64,000 nt of DNA, taken from contig JADLHJ010000064.1 of assembly GCA_020848835.1 (NCBI GenBank), positions 31,555-95,554 of the forward strand, in the 5' to 3' direction. Both the position numbers and the translations under genes were made by a program. This document shows, piece by piece, positions 1 to 8,148 of this stretch. Each line of letters starts with the position of its first letter. Positions within the stretch are counted from its first letter, which is position 1. The notes under the pieces are model-generated. The model was not told the origin of the DNA and searched no databases. It saw nothing but the letters and a program-made list of their open reading frames with translations. This DNA is from Candidatus Hydrogenedentota bacterium (GTDB taxonomy: Bacteria; Hydrogenedentota; Hydrogenedentia; Hydrogenedentales; SLHB01).

Positions 1-618
1 GGCGCGCAGTTCCTGATCCAGGGTACCGTCACGCAGTTCGAGCCGGGTGAATCCGGTCAGAGCGGCCGCGTCGGTATTCCGATTGGCGGCTTCGGCAGCG
101 TCGGTATAGGCGGTAGCAAGGTAACCTCGAAAATTGCCATGACACTGCGCATCATCGACCTCACCACGACCGTCGTACTCTCCACGCACAAAGCCGAAAA
201 CACGGCCACGCACAAATCCATCGGCGCGGACGTTTACGCGAAAGGCTTCAGCGTTGGCGGCGATCAGTTCAAGAAGACACCCCTCGGCGAAACCGCCGAA
301 GGTTGCATCAGCAAGTGCGTAGACCATATCACTGCGACACTCGGCAATCAGCCCTTCCGCGCGCGCGTGGCCGCGGTTGAAGGTAAGACTATCATCATCA
401 ACGCGGGCACCAGCCGCGGCGTCGAAACGGGCATGACCCTTAACGCCATGAAGCAGGGCAAGACCATCACCGATCCGGACACCGGCCTTCCGCTCGAAGT
501 CCAGTACACCAAGACGGGCTCCGTCAAGGTGGACTCGGTCTCCGAAAAGACCGCGCGCTGCTCGCTGGTGGAAGGGAAAACGCCTGCTGTGGGGGATTCG
601 TTGGAGATGGCGCAGTAG
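1..618 (+). CDS. CsgG/HfaB-like outer-membrane assembly protein (5' truncated by window edge)
   Basis: The reading frame is open from base 1, so the N-terminus and signal peptide lie outside the window. The visible 205 residues begin with a glycine-rich segment after an FLIQGTVTQFEPG stretch, followed by a strand resembling the CsgG core (IAMTLRIIDLTTTVVLST). In the CsgG family these parts form the periplasmic and barrel regions of a lipoprotein secretion pore. The last 85 residues (ARVAAVEGKTIIINAGTSRGVETGM and on) look like a small beta domain of the kind found at the C-terminus of FlgT-like and CsgG-like proteins. An internal ATG at 139 exists but lies inside the conserved core and is not the start. 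The family call is fairly safe; the exported substrate is unknown. Confidence 0.75.
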   Translation, partial: GAQFLIQGTVTQFEPGESGQSGRVGIPIGGFGSVGIGGSKVTSKIAMTLRIIDLTTTVVLSTHKAENTATHKSIGADVYAKGFSVGGDQFKKTPLGETAEGCISKCVDHITATLGNQPFRARVAAVEGKTIIINAGTSRGVETGMTLNAMKQGKTITDPDTGLPLEVQYTKTGSVKVDSVSEKTARCSLVEGKTPAVGDSLEMAQ

Positions 619-652
619 CCTAGCCGCTTCCATCTGAACTTGTCATCAATCG

Positions 653-693
653 AGCGCCCGGGATCACACACGATCCCGGGCGCTTGCTTTTCG
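653..693. terminator. Strong hairpin terminator between convergent genes
   Basis: A perfect 13-bp stem (653-665 pairs with 672-684) encloses a 6-nt loop and is followed on the plus strand by a T-rich run (TTGCTTTT). It lies 35 bp after the CsgG-like stop codon and before the end of the convergent sulfatase gene, so it probably serves the plus-strand gene and may act in both directions. Confidence 0.85.
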
Positions 694-762
694 TTATAGC
701 GTCTCGTGCTCGTAATCGTATTCGATTGAGTCCATATTAACCGCAATTAAGCCGCGCAACAT

Positions 763-2337
763 TCACATCCCCGGCAAGTAGGCTTTCGCTTCTCTCGCGT
801 AGTATTCACTCACGCTCTGCCGCAGACTCAAATCCCGCAGCGGCACGTTCGCCTGCGCGATTTGCGAAGCATTCATATCAAGATAGGGTTCCGGCACCGG
901 CGCCGTACCCTTCCATGCGTCTAGTTTCTCGCGCAAACCGCTCACAACATCGGCGTGCCCCGCATCCGCATACACATTCGTCAATTCACCAGGATCGCGC
1001 ACGAGATCGTAAAGCTGTTCGCACTTCGGCTCGGTCGATACCATCAGCTTGTGCGTTTTGCTGCGCGCCATCACCTGATCGCCTTTCGCGCTCTCCGCAA
1101 ACACAACCTCACGCCCCTTTGTATCGCGCGCCAAATCGAGACCGTTCATCTTCGCGCCTGGCTCACAACCAGCCGCGCGCACAATCGTCGGCGCAAGATC
1201 AATCAGGCTCACCAGTCCCTGCATCGTCTCGCCCGCGCGATGCCCGCCCGGATGCTTGATAATCAACGGCACGCGCGCCAGCGAATCGTACATGTAGTTT
1301 GCTTTGAGCAGCATATGGTGCTGCCCCATATACTCGCCGTGGTCGCTCACGTAAACGATAAGCGTGTCGTCATACAACCCCTTGTTCTTTAGCGCTTCAA
1401 TCATCGCGCCCACCTTGCGATCGATCTGTTCAATCGTCGCATAGTAATACGCCATCACGCGTCGAAGACGCGCTTCGCTCAAGTCCTTGTTGGGGAAATA
1501 ACCCGGGCCCAGCGCGAGATCGTGTTCGTAGCATTGTTCCGTCCACCCCGGTAACAACGACAAAGCAGCCGGATCGTAACCCTCCGCGTCGCCCTGCACG
1601 GCATCAAACGGATGGTGCGGCTTGATAAAACTCGTCACCAACAGATTTCCGCTCGCACCCCATTCGTTCAAAATCTCAAGCGACTTCCTGCCAATCCATT
1701 CCGTCGAATGCATTTCCTTAGGCAGGTTCGTTGGCAGTGCGCCAAACGTTTCCCAGTACTCCTTGCGTGCATGCGCGCGATACTCGCGCCGCTGGTCCTC
1801 CAAATCGTTAATGTCGATTAGCCCACCCTGCATCAACTCGCGATGATAATCGTCGTCCCAACGCCCGTCGCCGTCCTGCTCTGCGAGATACATGCGCTCG
1901 AAGCCAACATCGAGATACGTAGGCGTGAAGTGCATCTTCCCGACGGCAACAGTGTTATACCCCGCATCACGCAGGATGCGCGGATAGGTGTCGATCTCGG
2001 CGCGCAAGGTCGCGCGGTTGCTCGTGCCGCCGTGGTCCCGCGCGTACATCCCCGAAAGCATGCTGTAGCGCGACGGCGTACACACCGGGTAACAGCAAAA
2101 AGCATTCTCATAGCGCACGCCATCTTGGGCCAGCGCGTCGATGTGCGGCGTGCGTACGTCGCGATTGCCATAGGAGCCGATGCAATCTGCCCGGTGCTGG
2201 TCAACGATGATGACCAAGACATTCGGCTGCTTTTGAGCGACCGCCTTTGCTTCATGGCCTGCGCCGGCAGTCGTACAAGTGGAAATGCCCGTGGCCGCCG
2301 CCGCACCCGCCACCGCCAGAAAGTCACGCCGCTGCAT
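763..2337 (-). CDS. Tat-exported sulfatase (arylsulfatase family)
   Basis: A type I sulfatase that hydrolyses sulfate esters, probably on polysaccharides outside the cytoplasm. It has a twin-arginine signal (MQRRDFLAVAG), an N-terminal metal site (IIVDQHRAD), the active-site motif CTPSR around residue 86 whose Cys is converted to formylglycine in this family, and a second metal segment (YVSDHGEYMGQH). The length of 524 residues is normal. The chosen ATG at 2337 follows AGGAG at a spacing of 9; the preceding TTG codon is a less likely start. It is divergent from the 2488 gene. No formylglycine-generating enzyme is recognisable in the window. The substrate cannot be told from sequence. Confidence 0.93.
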   Translation of the reverse strand: MQRRDFLAVAGAAAATGISTCTTAGAGHEAKAVAQKQPNVLVIIVDQHRADCIGSYGNRDVRTPHIDALAQDGVRYENAFCCYPVCTPSRYSMLSGMYARDHGGTSNRATLRAEIDTYPRILRDAGYNTVAVGKMHFTPTYLDVGFERMYLAEQDGDGRWDDDYHRELMQGGLIDINDLEDQRREYRAHARKEYWETFGALPTNLPKEMHSTEWIGRKSLEILNEWGASGNLLVTSFIKPHHPFDAVQGDAEGYDPAALSLLPGWTEQCYEHDLALGPGYFPNKDLSEARLRRVMAYYYATIEQIDRKVGAMIEALKNKGLYDDTLIVYVSDHGEYMGQHHMLLKANYMYDSLARVPLIIKHPGGHRAGETMQGLVSLIDLAPTIVRAAGCEPGAKMNGLDLARDTKGREVVFAESAKGDQVMARSKTHKLMVSTEPKCEQLYDLVRDPGELTNVYADAGHADVVSGLREKLDAWKGTAPVPEPYLDMNASQIAQANVPLRDLSLRQSVSEYYAREAKAYLPGM

Positions 2338-2355
2338 CAATAGGCACTCCTATAT

Positions 2356-2386
2356 TCGGTTTGTAGTTCCGCCTTTAGGCGGTCTG
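2356..2386 (+). repeat. REP-like palindromic repeat, copy A
   Basis: Contains the palindromic core CCGCCTTTAGGCGG (2369-2382) within the wider motif GTAGTTCCGCCTTTAGGCGG. It is one of four copies in the window (others at 4681, 4740 and 18301). It sits between the divergent sulfatase and the 2488 gene. Confidence 0.8.
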
Positions 2387-2451
2387 GCGCGCACTAAGAG
2401 GACAGCGCCAAAGCCAATTTCAGGAGGCGCTGCAACGCGCGGCCTCACACC

Positions 2452-2460
2452 TGCTATGAT
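2452..2460 (+). promoter_or_regulatory. Extended -10 promoter for the 2488 gene
   Basis: TGCTATGAT gives a TG dinucleotide plus a -10 hexamer matching TATAAT at five of six positions, 27 bp before the start codon. No good -35 is visible, which is compatible with an extended -10 promoter. Confidence 0.5.
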
Positions 2461-2487
2461 AATTGAAAACTCAGAGGATATACCCGC

Positions 2488-4629
2488 ATGCGCCCCCGCA
2501 TCGTCGTCGCCCTAACGATTTTCGCACTCATCGCGTCCAACGCCGCACACGCCTGCGGCCCATTCTTCCCCTACGCCTACCTCGCATTTGGACGAGAGCG
2601 CGACGTGCTCAAACTGCCGGAAGCCTCGTTTTACAATGAGCTATGCCGCGTGATGAACGTGGAGCGCACAGCAGACGATTTGTACTTTGAACCTTTCGGC
2701 CAACGGGCAAACACACTAGCCGCCGACGCTCAGGCGCTCGCGGATGCTCTCGGGGCGGCTGGCACAGCGGACGATGCGGCGGCCGTAATCGTTGGCGAAT
2801 ATCGTAGGGCGCGCGAACCCGATCCCCCTGCGGGACGTTCAATTCCTTATGATCAAATCCCGCGTGAGTTCGCGTTATATGCCGAAGGTGCGTCCAAATA
2901 CCATGTTGGCGAGAACGACGCCGCGATCGCCAAGTGGAAAGAACTACTTGCGCTCCCCGCGGATCAACGCAAATTCAAATCTGTCTGGGCGGCATACATG
3001 ATCGGTCGCGCCTTGCGAGACACCGATGTGGCGCAGGCAAATGCGTACTTTGAGCAGACGCGCGCTCTGGCCAATGAGGGCTACGCCGATCCACTCGCGC
3101 TTTCCGGAGAAAGCTACGGTTGGCAAGGCTTCATCGCCAACAAAGCCGGTGACATCGCCACCGCACTGGAAAACTACGCGACGCAATTTACTTATGGCGG
3201 AATCAATGCAGACAGTGCCCTGTCCTCATTGCATATGATCTGTTCGCGCGCCTTCGACACGCCAGAGTCGCTCGCCGCATGCGCCACAAGAGAGACCGCG
3301 AGCGCCGTTTTGACGGCATGGGTTGTATCTCATCCAGGGTACGCACGAAGTAAAGCGTGGGTCGCATTGCTCGCCAACGCGAACGCGGCAGAACTCCCTC
3401 AAGCGGATTTGCTCGCGTGGATTGCCTACCACGCGGCAGACTTTGAATCCGCGCGAAAGCTGCTCAACGCGAAGAGCGCCGCCACGCCGTATGGCAATTG
3501 GGTGCGCAGCAAATTGCTGTTGCGCGACGGCAAAGTGGACGACGCGATGGCGCTGATGCAACAAATCGCAGTGGACCGCGATGCGGCGTCCGTTAAGCCC
3601 TATCAATTCGAATACTACGACGAGTACCCCCCACATTCGTCCATTGACGCGGAACTCGGCGTGCTTCTATTGGGAAAGCAGCGTTACGCAGAATCGTTCG
3701 AGCGCTTTATCCGCGCTGGATTTTGGCGGGACGCGGCTTATGTTGGCGAGCGCGTTATGTCGTTGGACGAACTCAAGTCCTATATTGAAAAACATTCACA
3801 AGACCCAGCGATGGCCACTCCGCTGGCGACAGGCTATTACTATATGGATGAATGGGACCCTCAAACGACCGATGGCGTCCCAAAAATCCCTAACTACCTT
3901 GAACTCACGCGTTACCTGCTTGCACGTCGCCTGGCGCGCGAAAACCGATGGGCGGACGCACAATCCTATTGGCCCGCGCCGATTGCGGAGCGCGCCGCGC
4001 AACTCGTCACGTTACGTAATGAGGCAAAAGCCGGACAACCGCCCGCGACGAAACAAACAACATTGGAATGGTTTCTGGGATCAAAGGCCAAGATTGTCGT
4101 CGATCGCGATCGTGCGAAGAAGCTCTATGATGCCGCGACATTTACCCGCCAATATGGAATGGAACTCTTGGGCACCGAGGTGCAACCCGATTGGCATATG
4201 TTCGGGGGTTTGTTCGATTTGCCGGGCCACCACGGTCCGCGTGCGCGGTGGGCAAGGTCTAATCCAACGGAGGGAATTGATGAACCAGTACCCGCACCAG
4301 AGCCTGAAGAATTGCCGGAGGAGCTGGTGCGTGTTCTTTCCGCATCCGATGACGAACTCAAGCGTCTGCGAGAAAGCGGGCCGACGCCCAATCAACGTTT
4401 TCACTATCGCTACGTCGCCGCCGACTTGATGTGGCAGGCAGCGCAGAACCTACCCGACAACGACGTCGAAACCTTGCGCGCGCTCTATACGGGCGGTAGC
4501 TATCTGAAGAATCGCGACCCCAAAGCCGCAAATAAGTTTTACCGCTCGCTCGTGTGGCGCAACCTAAACATGCCATACGCGCAAGAAGCGGACCGCCTCC
4601 GGTGGTTCCCCGAAAATCCGCCGGAGTGA
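2488..4629 (+). CDS. Secreted alpha-helical repeat protein with CGPFFP motif, unknown function
   Basis: A 713-residue protein with a clear Sec signal peptide (residues 1-22, ending AAHA), followed immediately by the motif CGPFFP in the mature N-terminus. Residues of about 110-300 show TPR/SEL1-like helical pairs (AIAKWKELLALP, VWAAYMIGRALRDTD, AYFEQTRALANEGYADP). A second helical region runs from about 380 to 680, with an acidic Pro/Glu-rich linker (EPVPAPEPEELPEELV) near residue 600. I do not recognise a named family or catalytic residues. It probably acts in the periplasm or at the outer surface as a protein-binding scaffold, but that rests only on the repeats. The ATG follows AGAGGA at an ordinary spacing. 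REP-like elements follow the gene directly. Confidence 0.85.
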   Translation: MRPRIVVALTIFALIASNAAHACGPFFPYAYLAFGRERDVLKLPEASFYNELCRVMNVERTADDLYFEPFGQRANTLAADAQALADALGAAGTADDAAAVIVGEYRRAREPDPPAGRSIPYDQIPREFALYAEGASKYHVGENDAAIAKWKELLALPADQRKFKSVWAAYMIGRALRDTDVAQANAYFEQTRALANEGYADPLALSGESYGWQGFIANKAGDIATALENYATQFTYGGINADSALSSLHMICSRAFDTPESLAACATRETASAVLTAWVVSHPGYARSKAWVALLANANAAELPQADLLAWIAYHAADFESARKLLNAKSAATPYGNWVRSKLLLRDGKVDDAMALMQQIAVDRDAASVKPYQFEYYDEYPPHSSIDAELGVLLLGKQRYAESFERFIRAGFWRDAAYVGERVMSLDELKSYIEKHSQDPAMATPLATGYYYMDEWDPQTTDGVPKIPNYLELTRYLLARRLARENRWADAQSYWPAPIAERAAQLVTLRNEAKAGQPPATKQTTLEWFLGSKAKIVVDRDRAKKLYDAATFTRQYGMELLGTEVQPDWHMFGGLFDLPGHHGPRARWARSNPTEGIDEPVPAPEPEELPEELVRVLSASDDELKRLRESGPTPNQRFHYRYVAADLMWQAAQNLPDNDVETLRALYTGGSYLKNRDPKAANKFYRSLVWRNLNMPYAQEADRLRWFPENPPE

Positions 4630-4680
4630 TCTCGCTTTGTCTTTGCTGATACTCGCGAAACGACGAACCGTATCCAGCTC

Positions 4681-4714
4681 CAAAGACCGCCTAAAGACGG
4701 AACTCCAAACCTAA
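4681..4714 (-). repeat. REP-like palindromic repeat, copy B (inverted)
   Basis: Read on the minus strand it is GGAGTTCCGTCTTTAGGCGG plus flanks; the core lies at 4687-4700. One arm carries T where other copies carry C, which keeps pairing as a G-T wobble. It forms an inverted pair with copy C, 26 bp away. Confidence 0.8.
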
Positions 4715-4739
4715 CACGTCGCGCCAAAAAATAGATGCA

Positions 4740-4773
4740 TTAGGTCGGAGTTCCGCGTTTACGCGGCCTTGAA
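4740..4773 (+). repeat. REP-like palindromic repeat, copy C
   Basis: TCGGAGTTCCGCGTTTACGC and flanks, core CCGCGTTTACGCGG at 4753-4766. Together with copy B it forms a long inverted repeat (a REPIN-like doublet) downstream of the 2488 gene, where it could also end transcription or protect the mRNA 3' end. Confidence 0.8.
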
Positions 4774-4870
4774 TTCGGCACGTACGTACAATCATTCGAT
4801 ACCCAATACCATATTCCCGTTTTCCATCCCGCTTGATCTACAATGAATTTTTCGCGAAGGAGAGGTGTTC

Positions 4871-5503
4871 ATGTGGGAAGAAATCGATGGCGCAGTCGAG
4901 AAGCTGCGCGATACCAAGGCAGGTTGGGTTACCCGGCGCGACGCGGTCGAGTTGCTCGGCAAAGTCACCTTGAAATCGCTCGACGCATTGCAGGCCGCGA
5001 GCGATGAATTAGACGTCGATGTACGGCGCTCGGTCGATGACATGCTCGGGCGCGCAGCCGCAACTTTGCAGGGTGTGAAGCCAAAATTTGAATCTACGCC
5101 CCCAACACTCGAAGAACTCGCAAAAGCCTGCGCAAAGGAAGGCGTGCGCGAAGTCGAACAAGATGGTGATTCGTTTGATATCCGCGTGAAGCTCAAGGAA
5201 GGCCGGACGCAAACGGTCCACATTCGACAGTTCAGCCGGGCCGACGGCGTAAAGCTGATCCAGGTATACACCGTGTGCGGAAAGGCCGATGAAAAATCCT
5301 ACGAGTGGGCCTTGCGCGCAAACATGAAATTGATCCAGGGCGCAGTGGCGCTGGCGAAGCAGGGCGATGACGAACGCTTTGTGTTGACCATGTGTTTCCT
5401 CGCGGGCGAAGCAACGAAATCAGAGATAAAGGCGGCAGTGAAAGAAGCCGCGTATTACGGCGACTGGATTGAACAGAAGGTAACCGGCCAAGACGATTTC
5501 TAA
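4871..5503 (+). CDS. YbjN-domain (type III secretion chaperone-like) protein with helical N-terminus
   Basis: The C-terminal 110 residues (SFDIRVKLKEGRTQTVHIRQF and the following VYTVCGK) match the strand-strand-helix pattern of YbjN/CesT-like domains, a fold of protein-binding chaperones. The N-terminal 80 residues are helical with a HEAT-like look (TRRDAVELLGKVTLKSLDALQAASDELDVDVRRS). There is no signal peptide, so it is probably cytoplasmic. ATG 4871 is chosen because AAGGAGAG ends 8 bp upstream; a GTG two codons earlier is less well placed. It heads a tight operon with the pentapeptide-repeat and metallo-hydrolase genes. The function is unknown. Confidence 0.75.
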   Translation: MWEEIDGAVEKLRDTKAGWVTRRDAVELLGKVTLKSLDALQAASDELDVDVRRSVDDMLGRAAATLQGVKPKFESTPPTLEELAKACAKEGVREVEQDGDSFDIRVKLKEGRTQTVHIRQFSRADGVKLIQVYTVCGKADEKSYEWALRANMKLIQGAVALAKQGDDERFVLTMCFLAGEATKSEIKAAVKEAAYYGDWIEQKVTGQDDF

Positions 5504-5505
5504 CG

Positions 5506-6018
5506 ATGAGCAACACAGCACCAGAAGATCGAAGTGAAGCGCTCGCCCTGATCGCCTCCGGCGGCGGCATCGGCGCGGACCTGCGCAATATCGATCTGTC
5601 CGGCGCGGACCTGCACGGCGCGCGCTTGTCCGGCGCGAACCTATCGGGAGCGAACCTGAGCGGCGCAAATTTGTTTGAAACAATCCTCGACGGCGCGAAT
5701 TTAGCGGACGCAAATCTCACAAACGCAAACTGCGAATTCGCTTTACTCGGAGCGGCCGATCTTACCCGCGCAAATCTCTCAGGCGCAAATCTGAAACGCG
5801 CCAACCTAGTTGGCACAAAAGGGCACAACGCCAACTTTAGCGGCGCAAATCTCTACTACTCGCGTCCCGGAAACGCGGATTTTCAAAATGCCTCGTTCCA
5901 AGGCGCCGACATTACCCGCGCGATTTTTCGACGGGCCAACCTCAGCGGCGCAAACCTTTCCGGCGCAATCGGCCAAGCAAACTTTGAAAACGCCACACTC
6001 GACGGAGCGCAACGATGA
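5506..6018 (+). CDS. Pentapeptide-repeat protein
   Basis: From about residue 22 to the end the protein is built of A(D/N)LXX pentapeptides (GADLHGARLSGANLSGANLS and on), which fold as a right-handed quadrilateral beta-helix. The length (170 residues) and lack of a signal peptide fit small cytoplasmic members. Some family members mimic DNA and bind gyrase, but nothing in this sequence points to that role. The start lies 2 bp after the YbjN-like stop codon, and its own stop overlaps the next start (ATGA), so the three genes are translationally coupled. Confidence 0.92.
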   Translation: MSNTAPEDRSEALALIASGGGIGADLRNIDLSGADLHGARLSGANLSGANLSGANLFETILDGANLADANLTNANCEFALLGAADLTRANLSGANLKRANLVGTKGHNANFSGANLYYSRPGNADFQNASFQGADITRAIFRRANLSGANLSGAIGQANFENATLDGAQR

Positions 6019-6575
6019 TCGTCAAACACTTCATGCTCAACGTGCACGAGGTGAATTCCTTCATCGCGGCGGATTCGGAGACGCGCGATGCAATGCTCAT
6101 CGACGCAGGCGACTACGACGAGCGCATTGAGCAGTATCTGAACGACGAAGGACTCAACCTAAAAAAGATATTCATCACCCACGATCACTACGACCACACC
6201 GACGGCATCGCCGATTATATGAAGCGCTTCCACCCGGAACTGATCAGCGGCACCTCACCCATCGGCGGATGCGAATCACAAATCGTTAAACACGGCGATG
6301 AGATTCGATTGGGCCGGCTCACGGGAAAAATCTATTCGACGCCGGGCCACACCCCCGTGGGTCTCACGCTCGCCTTCCTCGGCCACGTCTTCACCGGCGA
6401 CGCCCTCTTCGCCGGCTCCGTCGGCGGCACCAGCAACCCGCGCGATTACAACACCCAACTCGCCGCCATCCGCCAACACATCTTCACCCTACCCGAAGAT
6501 ACCCTCGTCCACGTCGGCCACGGCCCATCCAGCACCGTAGCAATCGAGAAACGCTACAACCCATTCTTTGTTTGA
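6015..6575 (+). CDS. Metallo-beta-lactamase fold hydrolase (glyoxalase II-like)
   Basis: A 186-residue MBL-fold enzyme with the dinuclear-metal motif THDHYDHTDG (residues 54-63), a later TPGH metal ligand, FTGDALFAGSVG with the bridging Asp, and a C-terminal GHGP. This set matches the glyoxalase II-type branch that hydrolyses thioesters such as S-lactoylglutathione, though many relatives have other substrates. It is shorter than true glyoxalase II (about 250 residues), lacking the C-terminal substrate domain, so a generic MBL hydrolase is the safer name. It overlaps the pentapeptide gene by 4 bp and abuts the convergent permease with no bases between the stop codons. Confidence 0.9.
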   Translation: MIVKHFMLNVHEVNSFIAADSETRDAMLIDAGDYDERIEQYLNDEGLNLKKIFITHDHYDHTDGIADYMKRFHPELISGTSPIGGCESQIVKHGDEIRLGRLTGKIYSTPGHTPVGLTLAFLGHVFTGDALFAGSVGGTSNPRDYNTQLAAIRQHIFTLPEDTLVHVGHGPSSTVAIEKRYNPFFV

Positions 6576-7892
6576 TTAACGCAGGCCAAGAATAAGGATG
6601 GCGAGCACCGTCCCCAGCGCGGGAACAATTACTGTCAGCGCGGCAAACGCGGGGTAGGCCCCAGAGTAAGGTTCACGGCAGATGGAGCGTATCGTGGTCA
6701 CCACGTAGCCATTGTGCGGAAGTGTATCGAGCGCGCCGGAGGAGATCGCAACAACGCGATGCAGTGCATCCGCGCTGACGCCCAAAGATAGATAATGCGA
6801 CGCAAAGAGTGGCAGCGCGATGGTCTGTCCACCGGATGCTGAACCGGTAAGACCGGCGATAACGCTGACCGCCACCGCAGCGCCCACGAGAGGTGGCCCA
6901 GGCAAGTGCGTCATGAAATCGACCGATGCCTGAAACCCGGCGGTAAGTTTTGCCACACCGCCGAACCCTACCACAGCCGCCGTGTTCGCAATCGCAATGA
7001 GCGCACCGAGCGCACCGGCAGACGCAACATCCGCGAGTTGTGCGCGTCGTATGAAACGCGCGTTCAGCACAAGGCCCGCCACGACGCCCGCGCCGAGCGC
7101 GACAATCAGCGCGGATTCCTTGAGCGTGGCATGAAGGAGAAAAGAGACGACGAGTACAAAGAACAATGGTACAACTCCACGCCATACGGCGGGTAGTTCG
7201 CGCTCCTCTACAATTGGGTCGGAAGGATTGGTCTCAAATTGCTCGCCAGCCGCCGTTGCGCGGCGCACCATTCGCGTTAACCAAAAATATCCGATGCCAG
7301 CCATGAACAGCGCGACAACTAAGCTGACTTCCCACGCCGCGTATGGCGTCGTGCCGAGATATTTCGTTGGGATCCAATTCTGAATCTCCGGCGACCCTGC
7401 AGACGTCATCGTAAACGTCACCGAGCCGAACGCGAGGGACGCCGGGATGAACCTACGCGGAATGTTCGCCGTGCGAAACAGACTCAGCGCCATCGGGTAT
7501 ACAGAGAACGCGACAACAAACAGGCTCACGCCGCCATAGGTGAGCACCGCGCACGACAATACGACCGCGCCAATCGCGTGTTGCGCGCCAAGCCGCGTCA
7601 CAATCCATCGCGCGACGCTGTCCGCCGCCCCGCTCGCCTCCATCACCTTGCCAAATACGGAGCCAAGCAAGAACATGAAGAACCATGTCTTTACGAAACC
7701 GACGAAGCCATCCATGTACGCAGTGGTGAAATTCGGCGCGCCCTCCGCCGCACCTTGCGGAAACAAGGGAAACCCGCTCGCAATGGCAACCAACAGCGCA
7801 CACAACGGCGCGGCGATGAGCAACTCCACCCCGCGCATCGTGAGGTAAATGAGCAGCACAAGGCCCAACAATAATCCGAACAGACTTAACAT
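6576..7892 (-). CDS. GntP-family permease (gluconate/organic acid:H+ symporter type)
   Basis: A 438-residue integral membrane protein with about 12 hydrophobic spans. The sequence is typical of the GntP family, which imports gluconate, fructuronate, hydroxybutyrate or similar organic acids by proton symport. Visible features are the conserved SAGSPEIQNWIPTKYLGTTPYAAW segment in the middle and GLTGSASGGQTIALP near the C-terminus. ATG 7892 has a modest GGTGAG ribosome site. It stands alone on the minus strand, so there is no neighbour that fixes the substrate. Confidence 0.9.
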   Translation of the reverse strand: MLSLFGLLLGLVLLIYLTMRGVELLIAAPLCALLVAIASGFPLFPQGAAEGAPNFTTAYMDGFVGFVKTWFFMFLLGSVFGKVMEASGAADSVARWIVTRLGAQHAIGAVVLSCAVLTYGGVSLFVVAFSVYPMALSLFRTANIPRRFIPASLAFGSVTFTMTSAGSPEIQNWIPTKYLGTTPYAAWEVSLVVALFMAGIGYFWLTRMVRRATAAGEQFETNPSDPIVEERELPAVWRGVVPLFFVLVVSFLLHATLKESALIVALGAGVVAGLVLNARFIRRAQLADVASAGALGALIAIANTAAVVGFGGVAKLTAGFQASVDFMTHLPGPPLVGAAVAVSVIAGLTGSASGGQTIALPLFASHYLSLGVSADALHRVVAISSGALDTLPHNGYVVTTIRSICREPYSGAYPAFAALTVIVPALGTVLAILILGLR

Positions 7893-8014
7893 GAATGCTC
7901 ACCCGGAATCCGACAACCACCGAGCGTCAGACTAGCGCAATGCCAAACAACAAATCGATTCTGAGTAGAAGTTGATTCGGTGACTCTTGCCTGAGAGCCT
8001 CAAAAAATAATTAT

Positions 8015-8130
8015 CCCGAAGGGATTCCAGCACGTAGCCCGGGGTTGGCCCGCTGGAGTCGCTTCGACGCAGGCGGGCCTACCCTGGGTAAGCCCATACC
8101 AACACCGTGTGAACCCGGTAGGGGTTCTGG
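8015..8130. repeat. Structured intergenic element with nested inverted repeats
   Basis: It contains a small CCCGAAGGG hairpin (8015-8023), a long imperfect stem with arms 8037-8053 and 8073-8089 capped by GTCGCTTCGAC (8058-8068), and a terminal AACCC/GGGTT stem (8112-8126). It lies between the 3' end of the DUF1501 gene and the 5' end of the GntP gene. No open frame spans it. Elements of this look are scattered in intergenic regions of PVC-type genomes in my recollection; here only one copy is seen. Confidence 0.65.
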
Positions 8131-8148
8131 CAATTCTTGTTAGAGATT

